This document shows positions 52,234 through 62,265 of a DNA stretch of 64,000 nt, piece by piece. Under the pieces are notes generated by a model, which saw only the letters and a program-made list of their open reading frames with translations, was not told where the DNA came from and ran no database searches. The stretch comes from Aureisphaera sp963669405 (GTDB lineage Bacteria; Bacteroidota; Bacteroidia; Flavobacteriales; Flavobacteriaceae), in the NCBI GenBank assembly GCA_963669405.2, contig CAXXHF010000003.1, forward strand, positions 124,001 to 188,000, given 5' to 3'. A program made the translations under genes and the position numbers. Position 1 is the stretch's first letter; every line of letters begins with the position of its first letter.

Positions 52234-55086
52234 ATGCCTAAAAATAACAAGTTAAAATCTGTTCTAATTATTGGTTCCGGTCCCATCATCATTGGGCAAG
52301 CATGTGAATTTGATTACTCAGGCTCTCAATCCTTAAGATCACTTAGGGAAGATGGAATTGAAACCGTTCTTATCAATTCTAACCCTGCAACTATTATGAC
52401 GGACCCGTCTATGGCAGATCATATATATCTTTTGCCATTGACTACTAAATCCATCGTCAAAATCCTTAAGGAACATCCTCAAATTGATGCTGTATTACCT
52501 ACTATGGAGGTCAAACAGCTCTTAATTTATGTATTGAGGCTGATGAAAAGGGAATATGGGAAGATTTCGATGTCGCATTGATAGGTGTAGACATTGATGC
52601 CATTAACATTACCGAAGATAGAGAACAATTTAGAACTCTAATGGGCAAAATAGATGTACCTATGGCGCCACAGGCTACTGCGAACTCTTACCTGAAAGGA
52701 AAAGAAATTGCCCAAGAGTTTGGTTTCCCATTGGTAATTAGAGCCTCTTACACCTTAGGAGGAGCTGGAGCATCTATTGTGTACGATCCAGAAGATTTTG
52801 ATGAGTTGCTAACCCGGGGGTTGGAGATTTCTCCCATCCATGAGGTAATGATAGACAAAGCCATGATGGGTTGGAAAGAATACGAGTTGGAGTTATTGAG
52901 AGATAACAATGACAACGTAGTAATTATCTGTACCATAGAAAATATGGATCCTATGGGGATTCATACCGGAGATTCCATTACAGTTGCCCCAGCAATGACA
53001 TTGAGTGACCGCACATTCCAAAGAATGCGGGATATGGCAATTAAAATGATGCGAAGTATTGGGAGACTTTGCGGGAGGTTGTAATGTTCAGTTTGCTGTA
53101 AGTCCAGATGAAAAAGAAGATATCATTGCCATTGAAATTAACCCAAGGGTATCGCGTTCTTCTGCTTTAGCTTCTAAGGCTACAGGTTATCCTATTGCAA
53201 AGATTGCTACCAAATTGGCTATTGGATATAATTTAGACGAGTTAGATAATCAAATCACAAAATCCACCTCTGCATTATTTGAACCTACTTTAGACTATGT
53301 GATCGTAAAAATTCCACGATGGAATTTCGACAAGTTTGAAGGTTCTGACAGAACTTTAGGACTGCAAATGAAAGCAGTGGGAGAGGTTATGGGAATTGGA
53401 AGGTCTTTTCAAGAAGCACTTCACAAAGCAACTCAGTCTCTGGAAATTAAAAGAAATGGGCTGGGAGCCGATGGAAAAAGCTATACTGATTATGAGCAAA
53501 TTCTAGATAAACTGGAAAATGCCAGTTGGGATCGTGTCTTTGTTATTTATGATGCCATACAAATGGGGATTCCATTAAGTCGAATTAATGAGATTACCAA
53601 AATTGACATGTGGTTCCTGAAGCAGTATGAGGAATTGTATATGTTAGAGAAAGAAATCTCTTCTTATGCATTAGACACATTACCAAGGGAATTACTATTG
53701 GAAGCCAAGCAAAAAGGATATGGAGATCGGCAAATTGCCCATATGTTGGGATGTTTGGAAAGCCAAGTGTACAAGAAAAGAGAAGAACTTAAAATACAAC
53801 GGGTCTATAAACTTGTAGATACGTGTGCAGCAGAATTTAAAGCGCAAACGCCGTATTACTATTCCACGTTTGAAAATGAAATGGAAACGGCAGATGGTAA
53901 AGTATACGCAGAGAACGATAGTGTTGTTACTGATAGAAAGAAAATCATCGTATTAGGATCTGGTCCTAACCGAATTGGACAAGGAATTGAGTTTGATTAC
54001 TGTTGTGTGCATGGGGTTTTAGCTGCATCTGAATGTGATTATGAAACCATCATGATCAACTGTAACCCAGAAACAGTATCTACTGATTTTGATGTAGCAG
54101 ATAAATTGTATTTCGAACCCGTATTTTGGGAACATATCTACGATATCATCCGTCATGAAAAACCCGAAGGTGTCATTGTTCAGTTAGGAGGACAAACTGC
54201 ACTTAAATTGGCTGAAAAGTTGGAACGCTATGGTATCAAAATCATGGGAACCACCTATCAATCGTTGGATTTAGCCGAAGATCGAGGTAGTTTCTCTACT
54301 TTGTTGAAGGAAAACAATATCCCTTATCCTAGATTCGGTACTGCTGAGACCACAGAAGAAGCTTTGGCATTGGCAGACGAATTGGATTTCCCATTATTAA
54401 TACGTCCTTCGTATGTATTGGGAGGACAGGGTATGAAGATTGTGATCAACAAAAAAGAATTGGAAGCCCACGTGGTAGATCTTCTTAGAAAGATACCCAA
54501 TAACAAGTTGTTATTAGACCATTACTTAGATGGAGCTATAGAAGCAGAGGCAGATGCAATTTGTGATGGTGAAAATGTTTATATCATTGGTATCATGGAG
54601 CATATTGAGCCTTGCGGAGTGCATTCGGGAGATTCCAATGCTACATTGCCACCTTTCAATTTGGGTGAATTTGTCATGCAGCAAATAAAGGATCACACCA
54701 AAAACATTGCCTTGGCATTAAATACGGTAGGACTCATTAATATTCAGTTTGCCATTAAGGATGATAAAGTATACATCATTGAAGCAAACCCAAGAGCTTC
54801 CCGTACCGTTCCTTTTATTGCAAAAGCCTACGGAGAACCGTATGTAAATTATGCAACCAAAGTGATGCTGGGTGAGAAGAAGGTGACAGATTTTAACTTC
54901 AATCCACAATTAGAGGGCTATGCCATTAAACAACCTGTATTTAGTTTCAATAAATTCCCGAATGTAAATAAACAATTGGGGCCAGAAATGAAGAGTACTG
55001 GAGAAAGCATTTTGTTTATAGATAGTTTAAAGGAAGACGAGTTTTATGAATTGTATTCCCGTCGCAAAATGTACTTGAGTAAGTAA
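52234..55086 (+). pseudogene. carB: Carbamoyl-phosphate synthase large subunit, interrupted by two compensating indels
   Basis: The span is 951 codons long, the length of an intact CarB. Frame 1 holds to about 52506, where ATGGAGG replaces the expected ATGGGAGG (one G missing, PTMGGQTALN). The conserved sequence then continues in another frame (ALIGVDIDAINITEDREQFR ... SIG) to 53064, where an extra A (GGGAGAC for GGGGAC, SIGDFAGGCN) restores the first frame to the end (YSRRKMYLSK). ATP-grasp, allosteric and second carbamate domains are all present. Reconstructed product: ammonia or glutamine plus bicarbonate to carbamoyl phosphate. The conserved shifted segment suggests sequencing error or a very recent lesion. 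Confidence 0.9.
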
Positions 55087-55107
55087 ACTCTTTTCAATTT
55101 CAGTATC

Positions 55108-57015
55108 ATGAAACAGGTTTTCATTCTATTTTTTTGTCTTTTCTCATTCTCTTCTTTCGCACAAAAGAAGAAGAATCCTTTGCCTGAAAATATAAGTCTA
55201 GCCAAGGAACTTAAAGCCAAATACGAAGACGATGATATTGTTATAAAAAATAAAACAACTCGGGTTACCTTCAAAAGGAACAAGCAGAGTGGGAAACTCG
55301 AAGCTTTGGTGTCTGAAAAGCTGAACTTAGTTGGTATTAGTTCCAGTGCCCGTATTCAGTACCCTGTTTTTTACGATTCTGAATCTAAGGTAGAGCGCTT
55401 TATGTTAAAAAGCAACAAAGGGCGTGATGTTACTGGCATGGTAAAGGATGAAGCCATAAAGAGTCAGGATTTATTTCACACAGATTATCGGGTAAAATAT
55501 ACCAACCTGTCCTTCCCATTACAGGGATACAATAGGCTTTTGGAGATTGAAAAGAAATATACTGACAGTAAATATTTTACAAGTTTATATTTCAGTGATC
55601 GATTTCCTGTATTGAATGGAAAGCTAATCGTCACACTTCCCAGTTGGTTAGAATTAGATATAAAGCAATTCAATTTTGAGGGCTATTCCATTGAGAAAAA
55701 AGAAACCACAAAGGATGGCAGTTCGGTGATTACGTATTCTTATAGCGATTTGGATGCCAAATCTGAGGAAGAAAATATGCTAGGGCCGTCATATATGTAT
55801 CCACATGTCCTTTTTATTGCTAAATCCTTTAAGACCAAAGACAGCACCGTTAATTTGTTCTCAAGCACAGAAGACCTTTTTAAGTGGTATAATGGATTGG
55901 TACAAAGTGTAGAAATAGACCATTCTGTATATGCCGAAAAGGTAAAAGAGTTGATAAGTGACGCTGGCTCTGATGAAGAAAAGATTAAGAACATCTATTA
56001 CTGGGTGCAGGATAATATTAGATACATCGCTTTTGAAGATGGAATTGCAGGCTTTAAACCAGATAGTCCACAGAATGTGTATACCAAACGATATGGTGAT
56101 TGCAAGGGAATGGCCATACTTACCAAGAGTATGTTGGAAGAAGCTGGTTTTGATTCCCGATTGGTTTGGATAGGTACAGACCGATTGGCTTATGATTACT
56201 CCATACCTTCCCTTTCTGTAGATAACCACATGATTGCTGCGGTAGTGCTTGATGGTGAAACCATTTTCTTGGACGGAACCGAAAAGTACAATCGTTTTGG
56301 AGAATATGCCACAAGGATTCAGAACAAGGAGGCTTTGGTACAGGATAGTGATTCTTTTAAGATAATTAAGGTTCCAGAAACTGAATCCGTACCTAATTTG
56401 GACAAAACAGCATACCAATTTCAAGTACAGGGAGAATCGTTGTTGGGGTTTGCCCATAGAACATTCAGTGGTGAAACCAGGGTTTCTTTTCAGAATTCCT
56501 ACCATTCTTTTGGAGGGGATAAAAAGGAAGAACGCCTTTCCAATTATTTGGGAGGTAGCAACCAAAACTTTTTCGTGGATAATATTGATATTTCTGATGA
56601 GGAAGACCGAGAGAAGGATCTTTCTATAGACTACACAGTATTGGTTGAAAATAGCGTTACCGAATTTGATGGTGTATTGTATTTGGAAATAGACCCTACC
56701 AAACAGCTCATTCCAGAAATTAATGAAAACAGGGCAACTCCATTTCGGCATTATTTAAAAGAGTCCTATATTACCGAAGTGACTTTAACTATGCCCGAAG
56801 GTTATACCAAAACAGAACTTCCAGAGGATTTAATCATATCCAATGACTTGTTGGATATTCAGGTGAAATACAATCACCAAGAAGGCAAAGTAAATTATAT
56901 CCATAGTGTTGTCCTTAAAAAGAGAGTGATAGAAAAGTCACAATTCGAAATGTGGAACCAAGCTTTCGATCGTTTGAAAGAACAGCTCAATCAGCAAATT
57001 ACACTAACCAAATAA
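55108..57015 (+). CDS. DUF3857 / transglutaminase-like secreted protein
   Basis: 635 residues. Signal peptide (FILFFCLFSFSSFAQ), an N-terminal DUF3857-type beta domain, then a transglutaminase-like domain with the triad in view: Cys in RYGDCKGMAILT, His in VDNHMIAAVV and Asp in FLDGTEKYN. C-terminal beta-rich part. Probably a periplasmic cysteine peptidase or cross-linker. 7 bp from its paralogue downstream. Confidence 0.9.
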   Translation: MKQVFILFFCLFSFSSFAQKKKNPLPENISLAKELKAKYEDDDIVIKNKTTRVTFKRNKQSGKLEALVSEKLNLVGISSSARIQYPVFYDSESKVERFMLKSNKGRDVTGMVKDEAIKSQDLFHTDYRVKYTNLSFPLQGYNRLLEIEKKYTDSKYFTSLYFSDRFPVLNGKLIVTLPSWLELDIKQFNFEGYSIEKKETTKDGSSVITYSYSDLDAKSEEENMLGPSYMYPHVLFIAKSFKTKDSTVNLFSSTEDLFKWYNGLVQSVEIDHSVYAEKVKELISDAGSDEEKIKNIYYWVQDNIRYIAFEDGIAGFKPDSPQNVYTKRYGDCKGMAILTKSMLEEAGFDSRLVWIGTDRLAYDYSIPSLSVDNHMIAAVVLDGETIFLDGTEKYNRFGEYATRIQNKEALVQDSDSFKIIKVPETESVPNLDKTAYQFQVQGESLLGFAHRTFSGETRVSFQNSYHSFGGDKKEERLSNYLGGSNQNFFVDNIDISDEEDREKDLSIDYTVLVENSVTEFDGVLYLEIDPTKQLIPEINENRATPFRHYLKESYITEVTLTMPEGYTKTELPEDLIISNDLLDIQVKYNHQEGKVNYIHSVVLKKRVIEKSQFEMWNQAFDRLKEQLNQQITLTK

Positions 57016-57022
57016 CATATAT

Positions 57023-59200
57023 ATGAAAAGGAACTATTCAGTAGCCTTAATTCTGTGCGTACTGTTTTCGTCTTTTGCAATCTCACAATCCAAAGACTTA
57101 AAAGAACTACAGGATCAATTTTGGAATCCCAAGAATAAGAATGCCTCAATTACCGAAGTACCTGAAAATTGGCAGAAAGAAAGTGCGGTTATCTTATATG
57201 TAGACGAATTCTATAAGTATACCAACAATGGTAAGAAAATGTACAATCCTTCCCATTTTCATCAACGTATCAAATTATTGGACAAGGCTGCGGTAGAGGA
57301 GTTTTCAGAATTCAGTTTCGATAAAAACAGTAGTTCTGGTTATGGTTTTGTGAATTTCTATCGTGAAAAATCTACAGTAGGAATCAAAGTAATAAAGCCC
57401 AGTGGTGAAGAAATCATTATAGATGTAGATGCAGAAAGTGTAGAGCAGGACAAGGAAAAGAAAATTGCAATCCCTAATCTAGAGATTGGAGATATTGTAG
57501 ATCTCTTTGTTTTTGAAGATGATTTTCAACGCACTTTTTCTGGAACGCACGTTTATAAGCCAGTAGAGCGCGTTATAAGCAGGTCATTCCCCATACTTTT
57601 TAGTAGGGTAGCGGTAGAAGTAGAGAATGATTATTTTCTAAACATGGAGTCCTTTAATGGCGCTCCTAAGGTAAAAGAAGAGCAGACAGACAAAAAATCT
57701 ACAAGGCGTTATGCTATTGAAGCTACCCAAGTGGAAAAGAGTGATTTCCCAAGATGGTTTTATCCGTTGGCAGAACTTCCTTCCCTAAAGTTTCAGGTAA
57801 CATTTGCATTGCGCTCTAAGAATGAGGATTATGCGCAAGTGTTTTTGGCAGACAAGGATGCCGTTCGTAAATCTGGTGTTTCCAAAGAAGAAATTGTTGC
57901 GTATTATGGAGATCGTTTTGGCGCACAAAAACGTGGAAATGTTAAAGACGTACTTCGTTATTTAGAAGACAAAGGCATTAAGAATAAGCGAAAGCAGTTA
58001 GAAGAAGCCTTGTACTATCTTCGACATAGAAGCTACAACCGATTTTTGGAACTACTCATAGCCCGTGAAAACAACATTAGGTATAGCGCACTTCCTTGCG
58101 ATACGGATTATGTAATTTTAAACGAAGATACCTTTGTAAATTACTTTGCCGGATTGGCCAAGCAATTGGAGATAGATTATGATGTAATAGTAGCGACGGC
58201 AGATTATAACGGTACCATAGACAATTTACTGTTGCGCTCCAATGTGTCTTACGGTCTTCGATTCAATTTTGATGAGCCTATGTATCTATTTGATGTATCT
58301 CCGCATGTACAATCTGATTATTTCCCGGAGAATCTAGAAGGTACCAAAGTATACACACTTAGCGTTAAAAAGAACCGTAAACTAGAAGATGTAGATTTTG
58401 ATATACTACCAGTAACCACTGCCGAAGAAAACATTTCTAAACAATTATTGGATGTATCGTTCACAAATGATTTTAAGAATATTGCTGTAAACAGAGAACA
58501 ACATTATAAAGGGCAATTTAAGCCTTATGAACTTTCCAGAAGGTTGGTTTTTGAAGATTTCCTGAACGAAGAATTTACACGATATAATACCAAGCATTTT
58601 TATCACTGTAAAAAGCGGCAGAGCAAGTCTGACAAGGAAGCAGAATCTAAAATGAAATCTGTCATGAAAACCTATCGGGATAAGAAGATAGAACGGATAG
58701 AAAAATTGGTCACCAATGAGTTTGATGTAGAGATTAAGGAATACGATTACAAAGTAAAGAATACCGGAAGGTATTCCAATGATGCCCTAATCATTAGTGA
58801 TCAGTTCTCTATAGAAAATGAGTTTGTAAAGAAGGCTGGCCCCAATTACTTGGTAGAAGTAGGAAAATTTATTGGCGGTCAAGTACAGTTAGAAGCAGAT
58901 GAAATAAACAGAACCAAGGGAGTACATTTAGATCACGCAAAGACGTTTCACTATGAAGTGAAAATAACCATTCCTGAGGGGTATGAAGTAGTAGGATTGG
59001 ATAAACTACAGCGAAACTCTAGAAGTGCCTCAGGATCTTTTACTTCAGAAGCAGTGATAGAAGGCGGAGTATTAAAATACACCACCACCAAAGTATATGC
59101 AAAGCGTAAGTATGATGTTTCAGAATGGGATAGTATGGTTCCATGGTTGCAAGAAGCTTATGACTTTAGCCAAGAAAAGATTATGTTTAAAAAAGTCTAG
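57023..59200 (+). CDS. DUF3857 protein, transglutaminase-like domain without the catalytic Cys
   Basis: 725 residues. Signal peptide, DUF3857 region (EFSEFSFDKNSSSGYGFVNF, VGIKVIKPSGEE, NLEIGDIVDLFVFEDD), then a transglutaminase-like region (YRFL... IRYSALPCDTDYV, LAKQLEIDYDVIVATAD). The YGDCKG motif of the upstream protein has no counterpart, so the domain is probably non-catalytic. Likely partner of the upstream gene, transcribed with it; terminator follows. Confidence 0.88.
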   Translation: MKRNYSVALILCVLFSSFAISQSKDLKELQDQFWNPKNKNASITEVPENWQKESAVILYVDEFYKYTNNGKKMYNPSHFHQRIKLLDKAAVEEFSEFSFDKNSSSGYGFVNFYREKSTVGIKVIKPSGEEIIIDVDAESVEQDKEKKIAIPNLEIGDIVDLFVFEDDFQRTFSGTHVYKPVERVISRSFPILFSRVAVEVENDYFLNMESFNGAPKVKEEQTDKKSTRRYAIEATQVEKSDFPRWFYPLAELPSLKFQVTFALRSKNEDYAQVFLADKDAVRKSGVSKEEIVAYYGDRFGAQKRGNVKDVLRYLEDKGIKNKRKQLEEALYYLRHRSYNRFLELLIARENNIRYSALPCDTDYVILNEDTFVNYFAGLAKQLEIDYDVIVATADYNGTIDNLLLRSNVSYGLRFNFDEPMYLFDVSPHVQSDYFPENLEGTKVYTLSVKKNRKLEDVDFDILPVTTAEENISKQLLDVSFTNDFKNIAVNREQHYKGQFKPYELSRRLVFEDFLNEEFTRYNTKHFYHCKKRQSKSDKEAESKMKSVMKTYRDKKIERIEKLVTNEFDVEIKEYDYKVKNTGRYSNDALIISDQFSIENEFVKKAGPNYLVEVGKFIGGQVQLEADEINRTKGVHLDHAKTFHYEVKITIPEGYEVVGLDKLQRNSRSASGSFTSEAVIEGGVLKYTTTKVYAKRKYDVSEWDSMVPWLQEAYDFSQEKIMFKKV

Positions 59201-59230
59201 AAACCTTTATAATTTCTAGCATTACTATAT

Positions 59231-59259
59231 AAACCCTGCAGGATATGCAGGGTTTTTTT
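59231..59259 (+). terminator. Intrinsic terminator after the DUF3857 pair
   Basis: Stem AACCCTGCA/TGCAGGGTT (59232-59240, 59246-59254) with a 5-nt loop and seven Ts. Confidence 0.88.
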
Positions 59260-59350
59260 ATGATGGGTAAGGGGGAATTTTTTGTTTAAGGTTGTTATAT
59301 ACGTATAAGGGTAATTTTTTACGCTTAACACCTGACCAAAGCCCACTTTT

Positions 59351-59722
59351 ATGAACCATAGATTTCTATTCTTTATAGGATTGTCTTTATTCCTTAGTGC
59401 CTGTACGAGTCATACTTTTGATGACATTTCGGAACCGCTTCAAAATATCCCTGATGAAGAAAATGTTACTTTTCAGGATGTTCGCTTCGTTTTCGATAAT
59501 GTATGTCAGGCCTGTCATACAAACCCTCCACAAAACGGTGCCCCCATGCCCCTGGTTACTTTCACAAATGTGAAAAATGCCGTTTTAGATCGCGGATTAT
59601 TAGATAGAATAAGTAGAGAAGAAGGACAATCTGGGCTTATGCCTTTGGGTGGTCCCCGTTTGCCCCAAGAGACTATAGATTTAATTATGCAATGGAATGA
59701 AGATGGATTACTCGAAAATTAA
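59351..59722 (+). CDS. Cytochrome c-type lipoprotein
   Basis: 123 residues. Lipobox LFLSACTS (Cys 18) and one heme motif CQACH in NVCQACHTNPP. A Met-containing segment further on (LMPLGG) could supply the second axial ligand. It would be anchored in the periplasm or outer membrane and carry electrons. First gene of the redox operon. Confidence 0.9.
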   Translation: MNHRFLFFIGLSLFLSACTSHTFDDISEPLQNIPDEENVTFQDVRFVFDNVCQACHTNPPQNGAPMPLVTFTNVKNAVLDRGLLDRISREEGQSGLMPLGGPRLPQETIDLIMQWNEDGLLEN

Positions 59723-59726
59723 TATC

Positions 59727-60284
59727 ATGAGAAAAAACCTTCAATACCTATTAGTATTATTATTGATAATAACTACCAGTAGTGTTTTTGCGCAGCAGAA
59801 ATATGTGACTAAGAGTGGCACGATTGATTTTGAAGCATCCGTACCATCTTTTGAAGAGGTAAAAGCCAAGAACAGTACAGTAAGTGCTATCCTAAATGCA
59901 GAAACCGGAGAATTTGCTTCGTTGGCACTTATACAGGGATTCCGGTTTAAAGTGGCCCTTATGGAAGAGCATTTTAATGAAAACTACATGGAGTCTTCTA
60001 AGTACCCTAAAGCCATAGTAAAAGGAACCTTACAGGATTTCGATAAGAACCAACTTTCAGAAACAGCTCAAAATTACAAGTTTGTAGGAACTATAAGTAT
60101 GCACGGAGAGAGTCAACCCCTAGAGACAGATATTTCTTTGAGCAGAAACGGTACGAGCCTAGAAGTAGAGACTTCGTTTATTTTAAAACCTGAAGATTTC
60201 AATATAAAAATACCCAGTATTGTAAGTAATAAAATTGCCGGTGAGGTTACTGTTACGGCAATTTACGCACTATCTGAAAAGTGA
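59727..60284 (+). CDS. YceI family protein
   Basis: 185 residues from ATG 59727 (an in-frame ATG at 59697 would overlap the cytochrome gene). Signal peptide (LLLIITTSSVFAQ). YceI/lipocalin-type beta-barrel: GTIDFEASVPSFEEVKAKNS, FRFKVALMEEHFNENYMESS, YPKAIVKGTL, and GEVTVTAIYAL. The family binds isoprenoids or quinone-like lipids in the periplasm. Confidence 0.92.
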   Translation: MRKNLQYLLVLLLIITTSSVFAQQKYVTKSGTIDFEASVPSFEEVKAKNSTVSAILNAETGEFASLALIQGFRFKVALMEEHFNENYMESSKYPKAIVKGTLQDFDKNQLSETAQNYKFVGTISMHGESQPLETDISLSRNGTSLEVETSFILKPEDFNIKIPSIVSNKIAGEVTVTAIYALSEK

Positions 60285-60286
60285 AT

Positions 60287-60664
60287 ATGAGAAAGAAAAC
60301 CGTTTTTTTGATAGTGGCTTTGGTACTTGTAGGAGGTGCCTATATAGGATATAGGTATCTCTACAAGGACCATCGCAATATAGCTACAGAATTGGCCGTG
60401 CTGGATAGTACTGCGAGCGGAATTCAACAACGTTTCACAGAAGGAAAAGGTGACGAATTTTTAAATAAGACTGTCATTGTTACTGGTACGGTGAGCCAAA
60501 TAGAAGAAAACTCGATAACACTGGATGAAAAAGTTCAGTGCATTTTTAGTACACAAATGCCTTCGGCAACCGAAGGTTCCAAAATAACCATTAAAGGAAG
60601 GTGCATTGGCTATGATGACCTTTTCGAAATCGTAAAACTAGATCAATCACAACTAATCAACTAA
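60287..60664 (+). CDS. OB-fold (tRNA_anti-like) exported protein
   Basis: 125 residues from ATG 60287. N-terminal transmembrane anchor (FLIVALVLVGGAYIGYRYL), then an OB-fold: NKTVIVTGTVSQIEENSITL, KVQCIFS, EGSKITIKGRCIGYDDLFEI. Resembles tRNA_anti-like exported OB-fold proteins. Begins 2 bp after YceI; function unknown. Confidence 0.85.
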   Translation: MRKKTVFLIVALVLVGGAYIGYRYLYKDHRNIATELAVLDSTASGIQQRFTEGKGDEFLNKTVIVTGTVSQIEENSITLDEKVQCIFSTQMPSATEGSKITIKGRCIGYDDLFEIVKLDQSQLIN

Positions 60665-60668
60665 CCCT

Positions 60669-61556
60669 ATGAAACGATTTATACTAGCGCTCTTTTTTAT
60701 AATCCCATTGGTATCCTTTTCACAGGACGATCTATTAAATGAATTGGAAGAAGGTGTAGATGATCGCAGTGAGGTTCGTGCAGCCTTTAAAGGGCTGAAA
60801 GTAGTCAATTTTGAATCTACGAAACTGGGAGGTGCCAAAGAATTGTATTTGGTTGTATCACATCGCTTCGGAACTGTAAAAAATGGTTTTGATGATTTCT
60901 TTGGTCTGGACAATGCGGTGACCCAAATTAAGTTTATTTACGGCCTAAACAATTGGCTTAACCTTGGAGTGGCCCGTAGTTCTTTTCAGAAGAAATATGG
61001 AGTACATGCCAAGTACCGTTTGGTTCATCAGAAAAATGAAGGATTTCTATTTACACTGGTGGGTTATAACTTAGTAACGGTAAATACAGCTTTAGATGAA
61101 GATTTATTTCCTAATATAGAATTTGAGGATCGATTAACATACACCACTCAATTATTGCTTTCCCGAAAGTTTTCAGAAAACTTTTCCTTGTTATTGGCTC
61201 CTACTTTTGTACATGAAAATTTGGCTACCCGAAGTTTCGAAGTACAGGCTGATGAAAGTACCATTCAGTATGATGAGGACAATAATCAATTTGCTGTAGG
61301 AATAGGAGGGCGGTATAAACTCACCAAACGATGGAGTATTAATGTGGACTATGGAGTCCATCTCAATAGAAATGATAATTCCAATTTTAAAAACCCATTA
61401 TCCATTGGTGTAGACCTAGAAACTGGAGGACATGTCTTCCAGATGCATTTTACCAATGCCCAAGCCATGTTTGAGGAAGGTTTCCTTATACAAGGACAAG
61501 GAGATTGGGGAGATGGCGATTTTTTCTTTGGATTTAACTTAAGTAGAGTATTTTAA
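60669..61556 (+). CDS. DUF5777 beta-barrel protein
   Basis: 295 residues. Signal peptide (LALFFIIPLVSFSQ) then outer-membrane-barrel strands (KVVNFESTKLGGAKELYLVV, LNLGVARSSFQKKYGVHAKY, WSINVDYGVHLNRND, GGHVFQMHFTNAQAMFEEGF, FFFGFNLSRVF). DUF5777 proteins typically accompany YceI and cytochrome genes in this phylum. Possibly an outer-membrane partner of the redox module. Confidence 0.9.
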   Translation: MKRFILALFFIIPLVSFSQDDLLNELEEGVDDRSEVRAAFKGLKVVNFESTKLGGAKELYLVVSHRFGTVKNGFDDFFGLDNAVTQIKFIYGLNNWLNLGVARSSFQKKYGVHAKYRLVHQKNEGFLFTLVGYNLVTVNTALDEDLFPNIEFEDRLTYTTQLLLSRKFSENFSLLLAPTFVHENLATRSFEVQADESTIQYDEDNNQFAVGIGGRYKLTKRWSINVDYGVHLNRNDNSNFKNPLSIGVDLETGGHVFQMHFTNAQAMFEEGFLIQGQGDWGDGDFFFGFNLSRVF

Positions 61557-61587
61557 AATAATCACAACCACTAATAACTATTACATT

Positions 61588-62172
61588 ATGAAAAAGATTA
61601 CACTTATCGTTGCCGCTGTTTTAGCATCTATCACAGTACAGGCGCAACAGACATTCGATTTGGATTGGGCCATTGGAATTAATGGTGCTGCCGCAAGTCT
61701 AACTATAGAAACTGGTGATACCGTTCGCTGGACTTGGGATGATGGAGCACCGCATACTGTTACCAATATTTCTGGTCAAAGTGTTGAAAATTTTGACAGC
61801 GGAACTCTTACGGGTGCTGGAGAAATCTTTGAATTTACTTTTACAACTGTAGGAACAAATGATTATAGATGCGAAATTCACCCAGCCACCATGTTCGGTA
61901 CCATTACGGTAGAACCCATTTTGGCAGTTGAAGATAAATTTGCCATCAATATTAATTGGTTCCCAAATCCAGTACAGGATAGATTGAATATTACCTCTTT
62001 ATTTGAGTTGGATAGTTATTCAGTATATAGTGTAACTGGAAAAAAACTCATGCAAGGAAAAGATGCAGGAAATGTTTTAGAGCTAGATATGTCCAGCCTT
62101 CCTGGAGGAATCTATTTTGTGGGTTTAACCTCAGGGAACTCAGATACCACACTTAGAGTGGTAAAACAATAG
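61588..62172 (+). CDS. Cupredoxin (plastocyanin-like) with T9SS sorting domain
   Basis: 194 residues. Signal peptide (LASITVQAQ), cupredoxin fold with type 1 copper ligands His (DDGAPHTVTN), Cys and His (YRCEIHP), and Met (ATMFGTI). C-terminal type A sorting domain (INWFPNPVQDRLNIT ... LRVVKQ). Copper electron carrier exported by T9SS, 31 bp after the DUF5777 gene and probably part of the operon. Confidence 0.94.
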   Translation: MKKITLIVAAVLASITVQAQQTFDLDWAIGINGAAASLTIETGDTVRWTWDDGAPHTVTNISGQSVENFDSGTLTGAGEIFEFTFTTVGTNDYRCEIHPATMFGTITVEPILAVEDKFAININWFPNPVQDRLNITSLFELDSYSVYSVTGKKLMQGKDAGNVLELDMSSLPGGIYFVGLTSGNSDTTLRVVKQ

Positions 62173-62197
62173 TTTATTTTTAAGTTAGTTAAGTTTG

Positions 62198-62237
62198 AAA
62201 ACCAGTCTGACCTTCTTGGGTCGGGTTGGTTTTTTTG
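62198..62237 (+). terminator. Intrinsic terminator after the redox operon
   Basis: AACCAGTCTGACC-loop-GGGTCGGGTTGG, imperfect stem, followed by eight Ts. Confidence 0.75.
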
Positions 62238-62265
62238 TAACTTGTCATCTCAAAAAAAAATGATT

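Noticed and set aside
52234..53084. Reading carB as three separate genes
   Set aside because: The three open frames together encode one uninterrupted CarB sequence with family motifs on both sides of each junction; two one-base indels explain the breaks.
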